Made by a program: the position numbers and the translations under genes. Positions 1 to 8,309 of a DNA stretch of 50,938 nt are shown piece after piece. The DNA lies in contig JAUNSO010000013.1 of assembly GCA_030539165.1 (NCBI GenBank), forward strand, positions 16,187 through 67,124, in the 5' to 3' direction. Below the pieces are notes generated by a model. It saw nothing but the letters and a program-made list of their open reading frames with translations. It was not told where the DNA came from and ran no database searches. Position 1 is the stretch's first letter; every line of letters starts with the position of its first letter. The stretch is from a bacterium. Lineage in GTDB: Bacteria > Bacillota > Clostridia > Lachnospirales > Lachnospiraceae.

Positions 1-128
1 GACTTGATCGGGTGATTTATCTGAATCAGGGCAGGGCTGAGATTGGAACGCATCAGTCATTATTACAAGAGAATACGGATTACAGAATGCTCTGTGAACT
101 CCAGAATGGAGGTGTGGCAGAAGCATGA
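1..128 (+). CDS. ABC transporter ATP-binding/permease protein, 3' end only
   Basis: Frame 3 is open from the window edge to a TGA at 126-128 and gives about 41 residues. They fit the last strand-helix of an ABC exporter ATPase domain: after the H-loop, a segment of the type RVIYLNQGRAEIGTHQSLL precedes a tail. In this family that segment normally reads 'vlv-dkGri-e-GtH-eLl'. The stop overlaps the ATG of the next ABC gene (ATGA), so the two are translationally coupled and probably form a heterodimeric exporter. The Walker motifs lie outside the window, so substrate and exact family cannot be judged. Confidence 0.75.
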   Translation, partial: LDRVIYLNQGRAEIGTHQSLLQENTDYRMLCELQNGGVAEA

Positions 129-1783
129 AGCAAATACTGAAGGATGTAGTGAAACGTCATATTGGACTATTAGCTGTTTTAACCATTATGATCATAGCTG
201 TGGTCGCCATCAATCTGACACCGGCGCAGTTGCTGCGTATGATCATCGACCGCAACCTGAATCAGAAGGTGACTGACGGATTAGGTACTCTGGTGGCGGT
301 TTATCTCGTTGTTCTGATCCTGATTGGTGCACTGGATTTTGCAAAGGGTTTCATATTGACAGGAATTGGTCAGATGGTGATTCGTGAAACTAGGAGCAGG
401 ATGATGGCTAAGATTGAGAGAATCTCCATCCGTTTCTTTACAGATCATTCCGTTGGCGAGATTACGACCAGATTCACCACTGACACGGAGAGCATTAACA
501 CACTCTTTGCAGATGGTGTGATTAGTATGGTCATTGATGGTCTGAAGATTATCGGTATCCTGATTTCCATCTGTATCTTTTCATGGAAGCTGGCGATTCT
601 GACACTGTGCTTGATACCGATTGTATATATTGTTACAAGAACCTTCCAGAGAAATATGAAAAAGGCGCAGACGAATAATCTGGTGCAGCTTGGCAGGGTC
701 GGCGGGCATATTACGGAGAGTATCCAGAATGTGCAGATGGTTAAGCTTTTTGCCAAGGAAACATACATGGAAGAACAATACGGACAGAAGTTAAGGGATA
801 ATTATGCAACCAGACAGAAGGTCAATTTCTATGATTCAGCCTATGCTCCAATTATCCAGATGATTAAGGCACTGGCCATTACGGCGGTTGTACTGCTGTC
901 CAGTCAATATATAGGTGTACTCGGAATCAGTGCCGGTATGTTAGCGGCAACCCTACAGCTGATTTCGGATCTGCTCCTGCCGATTGAATCACTGGGTATG
1001 GAATTTCAGAATATTCAGCAGGGCTTATCCGGTATCGACCGGATTAACAGCTTCCTTGGTATGACAGAAGAGGAAAAGGATGAAGAGCTGACATCTGAGG
1101 AAATCTGTGGGACAGACGGAGTTGCAGTTTCCTTTGACCATGTTATCTTTTCTTATGAGGAAGGGCACAGGGTCATTGATGATATTACATTTACGGCAAA
1201 GCCCCATACAAGCGTGACACTGGCAGGACGTACAGGCGTCGGCAAGACGACCCTGATGAACATGATGATGGGATTTCTGGTGCCGGATCAGGGACATGTA
1301 TTGATTAACGGCTATGAAGCAGCGAGAATTCCGGACAGAGTCAAACGCCATATCTTCGGTTATGTGGAGCAGAGATTCCAGTTCGTACCGGGAGATATTC
1401 GAGATCAGATTACACTTGGAAATCGAGATGTGTCTGAGGAGAGAGTGACAGCGGTCTGCCGGTTTGTCGGACTGCATGATTATATCAGTGCGTTCCCGGA
1501 GGGGTATCATACCATGCTCGGTGACGGGATGGACGGAGCAGGCGGAAGATTTTCCTTCGGACAGCAACAGTTATTATCTATTGCGAGGGCACTTGTATAT
1601 GACCCACCGGTGTTGTTATTGGATGAGATTACGGCAAATCTGGATTCTGCAACGGAGGAGCATGTAGTCGGTATTCTAAACAAGGCCTGCGCAGACAGAA
1701 CCATCATTAGTATTTCTCACAGAAAGACCTCGATGGTTCATTGTGACCAGTTGATTCAGATTAAGAATGGGAAGGTTGTTTAA
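125..1783 (+). CDS. ABC exporter half-transporter (fused membrane domain and ATPase), 552 aa
   Basis: The N-terminal ~310 residues hold hydrophobic helices of a type I ABC exporter membrane domain. The ATPase domain follows: Walker A GRTGVGKTT (about 368-376), Q-loop VEQRF, a signature that reads FSFGQ (about 476-480) instead of LSGGQ, Walker B VLLLDE with its catalytic Glu, and the H-loop in ISISHR. The protein is slightly short for this family (usually ~570-600 aa). Its start overlaps the stop of an upstream half-transporter, so an MdlAB/BmrCD-like heterodimer exporting a drug, lipid or peptide is likely. In heterodimers one signature is often non-canonical, which fits the altered FSFGQ. 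The substrate is unknown. A hairpin terminator follows the stop. Confidence 0.9.
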   Translation: MKQILKDVVKRHIGLLAVLTIMIIAVVAINLTPAQLLRMIIDRNLNQKVTDGLGTLVAVYLVVLILIGALDFAKGFILTGIGQMVIRETRSRMMAKIERISIRFFTDHSVGEITTRFTTDTESINTLFADGVISMVIDGLKIIGILISICIFSWKLAILTLCLIPIVYIVTRTFQRNMKKAQTNNLVQLGRVGGHITESIQNVQMVKLFAKETYMEEQYGQKLRDNYATRQKVNFYDSAYAPIIQMIKALAITAVVLLSSQYIGVLGISAGMLAATLQLISDLLLPIESLGMEFQNIQQGLSGIDRINSFLGMTEEEKDEELTSEEICGTDGVAVSFDHVIFSYEEGHRVIDDITFTAKPHTSVTLAGRTGVGKTTLMNMMMGFLVPDQGHVLINGYEAARIPDRVKRHIFGYVEQRFQFVPGDIRDQITLGNRDVSEERVTAVCRFVGLHDYISAFPEGYHTMLGDGMDGAGGRFSFGQQQLLSIARALVYDPPVLLLDEITANLDSATEEHVVGILNKACADRTIISISHRKTSMVHCDQLIQIKNGKVV

Positions 1784-1795
1784 ATGAAGTCTAAG

Positions 1796-1830
1796 CAGCC
1801 GACCGGAATAAATTCCTGTCGGCTGTATTT
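1796..1830 (+). terminator. Rho-independent terminator after the ABC exporter operon
   Basis: CAGCCGACCGGAA and TTCCTGTCGGCTG form a 13-bp stem with one mismatch around a TAAA loop, followed by a T-rich TATTT. It begins 12 nt after the ABC stop codon. Confidence 0.75.
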
Positions 1831-1861
1831 CGATTGTTGATAGTTATACGAAGAAAGCAGG

Positions 1862-2134
1862 TCAATCCATACACATACACTCAAGTATTTCTTCTGCTGA
1901 TTTTTCGGGATGTTGCTTGATCAGGTCGTAGATAGATTGGATGCTGTCGGGAGTTTCCTCGATTTCATCAGCAATTGTTTCCAAGGCTTTTGATTTTTGG
2001 ATTTTCTTTTGAATCAGTGAAATCAATTTTAATGACTCGCCTTTACTAAGACCAATCTCAAGACCTTCCTCAAGACCTTCTTCACGAATATCCATAAGCA
2101 ATTTGGTGTTGCAAGCAGTAATTGTGTTATGCAA
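1862..2134 (-). pseudogene. C-terminal remnant of a PD-(D/E)XK transposase / Rpn-type nuclease
   Basis: The 90 residues contain the E/G-rich stretch EEGLEEGLEIGLSKGE followed by LISLIQKKIQKSKALETIADEIEE. This is the usual C-terminal tail of Rpn/PDDEXK-family recombination-promoting nucleases, which are abundant in Clostridia. The ~200-residue catalytic N-terminal part is missing. Upstream on this strand the frame is lost, although other frames still show scraps, so this is a decayed 3' end and not a small gene. It sits between the terminators of two convergent units. Recognition rests on the tail pattern alone. Confidence 0.6.
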
Positions 2135-2195
2135 TCTCTTTCACATGTCTGTATTTCATAGATATTATATGCGACACACGAGAGTGCCTTGGATA

Positions 2196-2235
2196 ATGAA
2201 AGGGTGCATCTCCAAAATGGTATGCACCCTTTCAT
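2196..2235. terminator. Perfect 14-bp inverted repeat downstream of cstA
   Basis: ATGAAAGGGTGCAT and ATGCACCCTTTCAT form a perfect 14-bp stem around a 12-nt loop. It begins 3 nt beyond the cstA stop on the minus strand. The T-tract is weak on both sides, so it may act mainly as an mRNA-stabilising 3' hairpin. Confidence 0.65.
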
Positions 2236-2238
2236 TGC

Positions 2239-3933
2239 CTAAGCTGTGACCTTCTTTTTATTCACGACGGAGATAATTGTTTCTGCTGCCACCATAATTG
2301 ACAGTATCAGCAAGATCAGTGACACGATCGGAATGGCGGGATGTCCTGTTTTCAGTACCCAGCCTTCATAAATGCTGATGATCAGTGCCCAGTTGGACAT
2401 GATGAACATGAAGATTGCGGGCAGCAGCGTGACCAGCCATACCTTTGAGGCAGGTTTGGTGTTGTAGAGCCATATGGTAACTCCTACAAGAGCCAGAGCC
2501 GCGAGCAGCTGGTTGGAAGCTCCGAAGGTATTCCAGAAGGTTTTCCATGCCGGAATGACGTTGCCCTTTGCATCGGTCATGGTCTGGAAGATGAAGAAGA
2601 TCGGAACGCCTGCTGTTAATGCGGTTCCGAGGATCGTACCCTTAGCATCCTTCCATCCGGTCAGCTCCTCAATGATATAGCGTCCGAGACGTGTACAGAC
2701 ATCGAGCGTATCATATACAAATGTCGTAAACGCCATCAGACCAAAGCTGATGCCGAATACGGCAGGAATCCCAATCAGTTCCATAAAGCTGCCGATACCG
2801 GATGCGTAGATAAAGTTAGGAGCCTTGGTCAGCATCTCTGAATCTGTTGCGAGAATCATAACACATACAATGGAAATAACCGCTACCATGCCCTCTAACA
2901 GCATAGCTCCGTAGCCGACTGCTTTGGCATCGGTTTCCTTATATAACTGTTTGCTCGTAGTACCTGATGATACAAGCGCATGAAAGCCAGAGCAGGCACC
3001 GCAAGCGATGGTGATAAATAATATAGGAAAAATATTGTTCTGTAGATTGCCGTCACTTGCGATATTGATAAAAGCAGGATACTTAATATCATAACCGCCG
3101 AATACTACACCGATTGCGGCTACAATCAAAGCTGCATACAGGAAATATCCGCCCAGGGCGCCTCTTGGCTGCAGCAGAAGCCACATGGGCACCATAGCTG
3201 CAATCAGACAATAAATTAGAATGATAACACCCCAGACCTTTTGCCCTAATACGGGATCAGATATCGGAAGTGCCAACGGTAGGTATTTACCTGCCCAGAT
3301 GGCGACACCGACCAGAGGCAGGAATATGGCAACAGCAACCCCCTCTTTTAAACGTGCATATCTCATCAGTAATCCCATGATAATAGGGAGAATCAGATAC
3401 ATCAGTGAGGAGCTTGCAATTGCAGCACCTGCAACAACGTCTCCATTTTCGAGCTCTACATTACCGACAAAGGAGGATGCTGTGATGTCTGTAAATGCGA
3501 CAATGACATACACCAGAGTAATCCATATAAAGACCATGAACAGAAGCCATGCACGAGGTGATACGTTTTCTCTGACTACTTCCGATATAGACTTAGCTTT
3601 ATGTCTGACAGAAGCAACCAAACTTCCCATATCATGAACACCGCCGATGAAGATGGATCCAAGCAGTACCCAGATCAGAGCAGGTACCCAGCCGAACATA
3701 ACGGCTGCAAGAATAGGTCCGTTTACCGGTCCGGCGGCAGCGATTGCTGAGAAGTGCTGCCCCATCAGCATTCCCTTCTTTGCAGGAACATAATCAACTC
3801 CATCGTTGATTTCCTGTGATGGAACCGGATTGTGATCATCCAGTTCAAATACTTTTTTGGCGAGAAACTTACCATATGTAAGGTATCCCATGATCAAAAA
3901 CAAGGCACATCCGACTACAATAAGTAAAACCAT
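2239..3933 (-). CDS. cstA: Carbon starvation protein CstA-family transporter
   Basis: A 564-residue polytopic membrane protein with more than twelve hydrophobic segments. It carries CstA N-domain hallmarks: GMLMGQHFSAIAAAGPVNGP near residue 55, a GGVHDMGSL segment, and GACSGFHALVSSGTTSKQL in the middle. In E. coli, CstA and its paralogue BtsT import pyruvate and/or peptides during starvation. This shorter form is common in Firmicutes. The ATG is preceded by GGGGG at suitable spacing. It is transcribed alone, ~100 nt downstream of the oadB stop on the same strand, and could be read through from it. No LytTR-type CstA regulator lies next to it. Substrate (pyruvate or peptide) is inferred from the family. 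Confidence 0.93.
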   Translation of the reverse strand: MVLLIVVGCALFLIMGYLTYGKFLAKKVFELDDHNPVPSQEINDGVDYVPAKKGMLMGQHFSAIAAAGPVNGPILAAVMFGWVPALIWVLLGSIFIGGVHDMGSLVASVRHKAKSISEVVRENVSPRAWLLFMVFIWITLVYVIVAFTDITASSFVGNVELENGDVVAGAAIASSSLMYLILPIIMGLLMRYARLKEGVAVAIFLPLVGVAIWAGKYLPLALPISDPVLGQKVWGVIILIYCLIAAMVPMWLLLQPRGALGGYFLYAALIVAAIGVVFGGYDIKYPAFINIASDGNLQNNIFPILFITIACGACSGFHALVSSGTTSKQLYKETDAKAVGYGAMLLEGMVAVISIVCVMILATDSEMLTKAPNFIYASGIGSFMELIGIPAVFGISFGLMAFTTFVYDTLDVCTRLGRYIIEELTGWKDAKGTILGTALTAGVPIFFIFQTMTDAKGNVIPAWKTFWNTFGASNQLLAALALVGVTIWLYNTKPASKVWLVTLLPAIFMFIMSNWALIISIYEGWVLKTGHPAIPIVSLILLILSIMVAAETIISVVNKKKVTA

Positions 3934-4031
3934 TTTAAAACCCCCAGTTCATAGTATTAGTCTGATAACTATCTTATGCAAAAAGCAGGAGATATAGCAT
4001 ATCAGCCATGATAATTAATAAATATAAGAAA

Positions 4032-5231
4032 TTAGCTTAGTAATGTAATATAGATACCGGTCAGGATTGCAGTTGTTATGACACCGCATATATTTGCTCC
4101 AAGTGCATAATCAATTACGATTGCAGAAGGAGTCACCTTTTGCACTTCCTTCTGTGCGACCTTTGCGGTGGAAGGTACACAGGACACACCTGCGATACCG
4201 ACAACGGGATTGAAGTTGCCCTTACGGATGAAGTAGATCACATATCCGCCGACAATTCCTCCGATTCCGGATAACAGCAGTGACAGCATACCGAGAATCA
4301 GAAGCTTGAACACATCTGGATTTAAGAGTGTACTGGCGTCACACAGCACGCCTAACATCAGACCGAGGAAGAAGGTTGCAAAGTACAGAAACTCTTCACC
4401 AATCAGCTTAATATAGACGTTAATCTTACTTTCACGTATGACAATCCCGACAAAAAAGCTTAAGAATAACGGAGCTGCTACCGGAAAGAGCAGACACAGA
4501 ACCGCATTTGTAATGACTGCAAAGATCAGTTTTTCACGTGATGTAATTTTGCTGACGGGCTTTTGCGAGTGAATGGTTTTTCCGCGCAGCGCCTTTGGAA
4601 TGAACAGCTTGATCAGATATGGATAGCCGCCGTATGTAAGGCTCAGATATAGATATGCCACGATAGAGATTGGCACAAAGTATTCCGGTGCGAGCTTTAG
4701 CGAGGCAAACAGCACCATAGGCCCGTCAGCGCCTCCTATAATCGATACGGCGGCAGATGCCCCATCGCTCAGCCCCATTAGCTTCGCAACCGGGTATGTG
4801 AGTATCGTACCAGCTTCTGCAAATAATGCGAGTGTCATACTGATAAAGGGATGCTCTAATACATAGCCAAGGTCACACAGGATACCGATGCCCATAAATA
4901 CGAGACAGGCAATCAGACCATTGCTGAAGGTCAGTGTATAGATTGGCTGGAGAAAGTTGATCTGCATATATTTCATCAGATCGTCGGTTGATGTCAGCAG
5001 GGGATCTATGATGAGGTTGCCCACCTGATTATTTTCCATAAATAGAACGCCTGCATTGACGGCAGACATTCCAAGTCCCATCGGAACCATGATTAGCGGC
5101 TCAAGTGTTCCCTTCACTCCGAGGTAAACAAGGAGAAAGCCCGCGAAGATCAATACGATTCTGCATATAACAATTTGTGGCGACTGAACGAACATCGTTC
5201 CGATGCCTTGAAAGAGATTTAAGATATTCAC
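4032..5231 (-). CDS. oadB: Sodium-translocating decarboxylase beta subunit (OadB/MmdB/GcdB family)
   Basis: A 399-residue polytopic membrane protein with the family's GGADGP motif and the N-terminal LFQGIGTMF. The beta subunit couples decarboxylation of a biotin-bound carboxyl group to Na+ export. The GTG at 5231 is preferred: it lies 4 nt after the stop of the small upstream gene with AGGAAG upstream, and the resulting start looks like other OadB proteins. A GTG at 5255 would add 8 residues. No alpha (carboxyltransferase) or biotin-carrier gene is nearby, so either the partners are encoded elsewhere or this orphan works differently. The order SecDF, short membrane peptide, OadB in one operon is unusual. 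Confidence 0.92.
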   Translation of the reverse strand: MNILNLFQGIGTMFVQSPQIVICRIVLIFAGFLLVYLGVKGTLEPLIMVPMGLGMSAVNAGVLFMENNQVGNLIIDPLLTSTDDLMKYMQINFLQPIYTLTFSNGLIACLVFMGIGILCDLGYVLEHPFISMTLALFAEAGTILTYPVAKLMGLSDGASAAVSIIGGADGPMVLFASLKLAPEYFVPISIVAYLYLSLTYGGYPYLIKLFIPKALRGKTIHSQKPVSKITSREKLIFAVITNAVLCLLFPVAAPLFLSFFVGIVIRESKINVYIKLIGEEFLYFATFFLGLMLGVLCDASTLLNPDVFKLLILGMLSLLLSGIGGIVGGYVIYFIRKGNFNPVVGIAGVSCVPSTAKVAQKEVQKVTPSAIVIDYALGANICGVITTAILTGIYITLLS

Positions 5232-5235
5232 GTCC

Positions 5236-5352
5236 TTATGCTTCCTTTCTCTCACGTCCGAATATTTTGATGCAGTTTAATGTAAGGCACATAAACAGTG
5301 CGATTCCGTAGGAGATTGCAGCTCCGATTAAAATAACCTGTAATGATATCAT
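5236..5352 (-). CDS. 38-aa single-span membrane peptide, possible mini-OadG
   Basis: This small ORF has one transmembrane helix (about residues 3-28) and a short basic-acidic tail, FGRERKEA. It has its own ribosome site (AAAGGATAGG upstream of the ATG). It starts 7 nt after secDF and ends 4 nt before the preferred oadB start, so it is almost certainly translated as part of the operon. OadG gamma subunits of Na+ pumps are small proteins with one N-terminal helix plus a soluble tail, and they assemble with OadB. Position and topology suggest a minimal gamma-like subunit, but there is no sequence motif to prove it. Confidence 0.6.
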   Translation of the reverse strand: MISLQVILIGAAISYGIALFMCLTLNCIKIFGRERKEA

Positions 5353-5359
5353 AGTTTTC

Positions 5360-7528
5360 CTATCCTTTCTTTTTTTCATGTAGTTTCCACATTGCCCATA
5401 ACACACTTGCAATGCAGATGGATGAATAGCAGCCACTGACAAGGCCGGTCAGCATCGGCAGCGAAAATTGGTAGATCGAAGTGATTCCGAATATAACAGA
5501 GGCACCAAGAATGATGAGGATACACATGGCTGTTGTTACGAAGGTATTGACGGAGCGTGCCATGACCTGTGTGATGCTGAAATTCACGAGAGATACCAGC
5601 TCATCCTTTGGCGACAGACGTGCATTTTCACGAATCCTGTCATATACGACAATCGTGTCGTTGATGGAATACCCGATGATGGTAAGGACTACAGCCACAA
5701 AGGAGTCCCCGATCGGTATTCCAAACAGTACAAAGGTAAAAAATACAATGGCCACATCATGCAACAGGGCAACCAGAGCCATCATCCCTGCGGACAATCC
5801 TGAGATTGCCGAAAAACGTATCCACACATAAAGCGTAATGCAGATAAAGGATATGATGACTGCCGTAATGGCATTTCTGAGTGCCTTTGCTCCGATGTAA
5901 GGTTCTACCGAGAAGCTTTGGGAGGGCGATAGCTCTGCCTGACCGACCGCTTCCCCTACGGCCTGACTGATTGCCTTTTGTGTTTCCGGGGTGAGCCCTT
6001 CATTTCCGGCAAGTGTCAGAACCAGTCTGGTAGAGGCATCCGTTCTGCTGTCTGTAATCTGTACGGTTACAGGACGTGCGGTCTGCGCGTTCACGGCTTT
6101 CTCCACTGCCTCGGTATCAACCGCCTGTTCCACATTGTATTCTAGTACCGTACCGCCGACAAACTGTGTATCCGGGCGGACACCCTTTGCAAAGACTGCA
6201 ATGATTCCAATCAGTATGAGTGCCCCTGAAATGATGGCACAGTACTTCTTATTTTCGTAGAACCGGAACGTTTTTCTTTCCTTTTTCTCTCTGAAATAGT
6301 TTGTATGATTCCAGGTCGGATACTGCAGCGAGGATAACAGCATTCTCTTTGAAACCTGAACCCCTACAAAACAGTTTACAATCATGCCGATGAGCAGTGT
6401 ATATCCAAAGCTGAGCATCGTTCCGGAGCCGAAGATCATTAAGATGACAGCCACAATTGCAGTGGTAATATTTCCGTCCAGAACGGAAGAGAATGCATTT
6501 TGATATCCGGATGTCACGGCGGAGGTGAGTCCTTTACTCTTGGCGATTTCTTCCGAGATGCGTTCTGAAATAATGATGTTGGCATCCACTGCCATGCCAA
6601 GTGACAGAATGATACCGGCAATACCCGGCAGCGTCAGGGTATACTGCGGAACCGATACGGCCAGAAGCTGTAATACCATCTGCAATAAAAGTGTAAAGCA
6701 GGCGATCAGTCCCGGAAACTTATAATAAATCAGCATAAATGCACATACGCAGAGAAATGCGATGAGCCCGGCATAAGTCATGACCTGCAGTGCATTCTGC
6801 CCGAGGGAAGGGCTTATGGTGCTGAAATTCTTAGTTGCCAACGAGAACGGGAGCGCACCGGCATTGATGGTGTCAGACAGATTTTCTGCTTCACTGAAGG
6901 ACTGCTGACCGGTGATATAAGCCTGACCGCTTGTAATCTGTGTCTCCACAGTCGGAGCAGAGATCATGGTCTCATCCATGTAAATAGAGATCGGCTGCCC
7001 GATCAGCCTTCCGGTTGCTTCAGAGAAGAGCTTTGCCCCTTCTTCATTAAAATAGAGGTCAACCACATACTCTGTCATTCCGTTTTGTTCGTAGGAACGT
7101 GCCGTGCTGCTCTTCAGATCCTTGCCTTCAACTAAGATATTGCCATCAGGATCACGGAAGGTCAGCTTTGCCATGGCTCCAAGCTCCGTGATCGCATCCT
7201 CTGGATTGAAGTCAGCTTCATCGGATTTCCATGGAAATCGGACAATGATATAGCCTCCACTCTGATCAACGGTGACTTCACGATCCGTGATATTGGCGTT
7301 ATCGAGACGCTTCTCGATGACATTTCTTGCTGCCTCTAATTGCTCTGTGGTTGGCTTCTCTGTTACATCCTGCGGTTCAAACACGGCTTCTACACCGCCG
7401 CGGATATCGATTCCGTATCGAATTTCACGAACACCCTTTAGAGAATCACCAAGTCCGAACCATGCCAGAAGTGTTAAAAGTATAATGACACAGAACAAAA
7501 TGACAACACTTTTCTTTGTGACTTTCAT
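5360..7528 (-). CDS. secDF: Fused protein-export membrane protein SecDF
   Basis: 722 residues carry SecD and SecF in one chain. The SecD half has an N-terminal helix, the P1 head (GIDIRGGVEAVFEP near residue 38) and the signature GMAVDANIIISERI. The SecF half follows a basic linker and has GYSINDTIVVYDRIRE. SecDF uses the proton or sodium gradient to pull secreted chains through SecYEG. The ATG at 7526-7528 is chosen because AGGAAAGG lies just upstream and MKVTKK gives a proper short basic lead-in; an upstream in-frame ATG adds 18 unconserved residues. It is the first gene of an operon with a short membrane peptide and the Na+-pump subunit OadB. Confidence 0.94.
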   Translation of the reverse strand: MKVTKKSVVILFCVIILLTLLAWFGLGDSLKGVREIRYGIDIRGGVEAVFEPQDVTEKPTTEQLEAARNVIEKRLDNANITDREVTVDQSGGYIIVRFPWKSDEADFNPEDAITELGAMAKLTFRDPDGNILVEGKDLKSSTARSYEQNGMTEYVVDLYFNEEGAKLFSEATGRLIGQPISIYMDETMISAPTVETQITSGQAYITGQQSFSEAENLSDTINAGALPFSLATKNFSTISPSLGQNALQVMTYAGLIAFLCVCAFMLIYYKFPGLIACFTLLLQMVLQLLAVSVPQYTLTLPGIAGIILSLGMAVDANIIISERISEEIAKSKGLTSAVTSGYQNAFSSVLDGNITTAIVAVILMIFGSGTMLSFGYTLLIGMIVNCFVGVQVSKRMLLSSLQYPTWNHTNYFREKKERKTFRFYENKKYCAIISGALILIGIIAVFAKGVRPDTQFVGGTVLEYNVEQAVDTEAVEKAVNAQTARPVTVQITDSRTDASTRLVLTLAGNEGLTPETQKAISQAVGEAVGQAELSPSQSFSVEPYIGAKALRNAITAVIISFICITLYVWIRFSAISGLSAGMMALVALLHDVAIVFFTFVLFGIPIGDSFVAVVLTIIGYSINDTIVVYDRIRENARLSPKDELVSLVNFSITQVMARSVNTFVTTAMCILIILGASVIFGITSIYQFSLPMLTGLVSGCYSSICIASVLWAMWKLHEKKKG

Positions 7529-7635
7529 TTGTTTTCCTTTCCTATACATACTGAAATAAGCCTGAGACAGTACACACCGCATTGTTTAACGGTCAATATG
7601 TTTCAGGTGATAAACTATAACAGCAACAGAAAGTA

Positions 7636-8067
7636 TTACAAATGGGATTTCTTGCCATCAGAACGATGCAGGTAATAAATCATGGAGAATCTTTTTGTAT
7701 ATTCGCTTTTAAAAAAGAGCTGAACGATATGAATTGTAATGAAGTACAGTTGTGCCAGAACTGTTATATAGATGCATAAATTGATAGAGTGTACACTGGA
7801 TCTTCTGTAACTGCCAACAAGTTTCTCTGTCTCGGTTATTTCAAACAGAGAGATGCCTTTATCCGATGCGAATCGAAATAATCCGATATCATGAGCCGGC
7901 TTATTGACAGAAGAAAGATAGGAAGAGACCGGTGCACTGTCACATCCAATGTGAGCATACCTGTACGGAACAGAACACAGGAAAAGAACGACTAACATGA
8001 TTGCAATGATAATGTTATTGAAATAAGACAGTCTGCTTCCTTCCATAGTATTCACCCATTTCCACAT
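7636..8067 (-). CDS. Small membrane protein of unknown function
   Basis: Up to 143 residues with two hydrophobic segments (about 17-35 and 95-117) enclosing a mostly soluble ~60-residue loop, and a basic C-terminus. No family is recognised. The start is uncertain: the first ATG (8067) has only a weak GATGG upstream, and an internal ATG at 8046 has GGGTGA. It reads away from the histidine kinase gene at 8310, with which it shares a ~240-bp intergenic region, and toward secDF ~100 nt downstream. It may be specific to a narrow group of relatives. Confidence 0.5.
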   Translation of the reverse strand: MWKWVNTMEGSRLSYFNNIIIAIMLVVLFLCSVPYRYAHIGCDSAPVSSYLSSVNKPAHDIGLFRFASDKGISLFEITETEKLVGSYRRSSVHSINLCIYITVLAQLYFITIHIVQLFFKSEYTKRFSMIYYLHRSDGKKSHL

Positions 8068-8197
8068 AAAATTTGACCATCTGCATTATAAATGAATCCG
8101 ATCGTTACGGATAGGATAAATAGTGTTAAGATTTTTGCTGTCTAAAACGGTCTGAATGGATTGAGGAATCAGAAGAAATATTATGGAAAAATTAGTA

Positions 8198-8226
8198 TTG
8201 TAAAGAATGTGACAACATGATAAAAT
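8198..8226 (+). promoter_or_regulatory. Candidate sigma-A promoter for the hybrid kinase/TRAP-binding protein pair
   Basis: TTGTAA (8198-8203) and TAAAAT (8221-8226) are separated by 17 bp and lie ~85 nt before the kinase ATG. AT-rich sequence surrounds them, so the match is suggestive only. Confidence 0.4.
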
Positions 8227-8309
8227 TATATAAATATTTACAAAATTCGTTGCAATCAGGGCTGAATTGAAAATATTCAGAGTACAACAGGATATAAGGC
8301 GACTGCACT

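Noticed and set aside
2029..2235. 68-codon minus-strand frame overlapping the nuclease remnant
   Set aside because: Its 5' half lies in the terminator hairpin and its composition does not match a protein; at best a frameshifted scrap of the remnant.
3940..4031. Possible riboswitch or promoter element between oadB and cstA
   Set aside because: AT-rich with no conserved riboswitch core or convincing -35/-10 pair.
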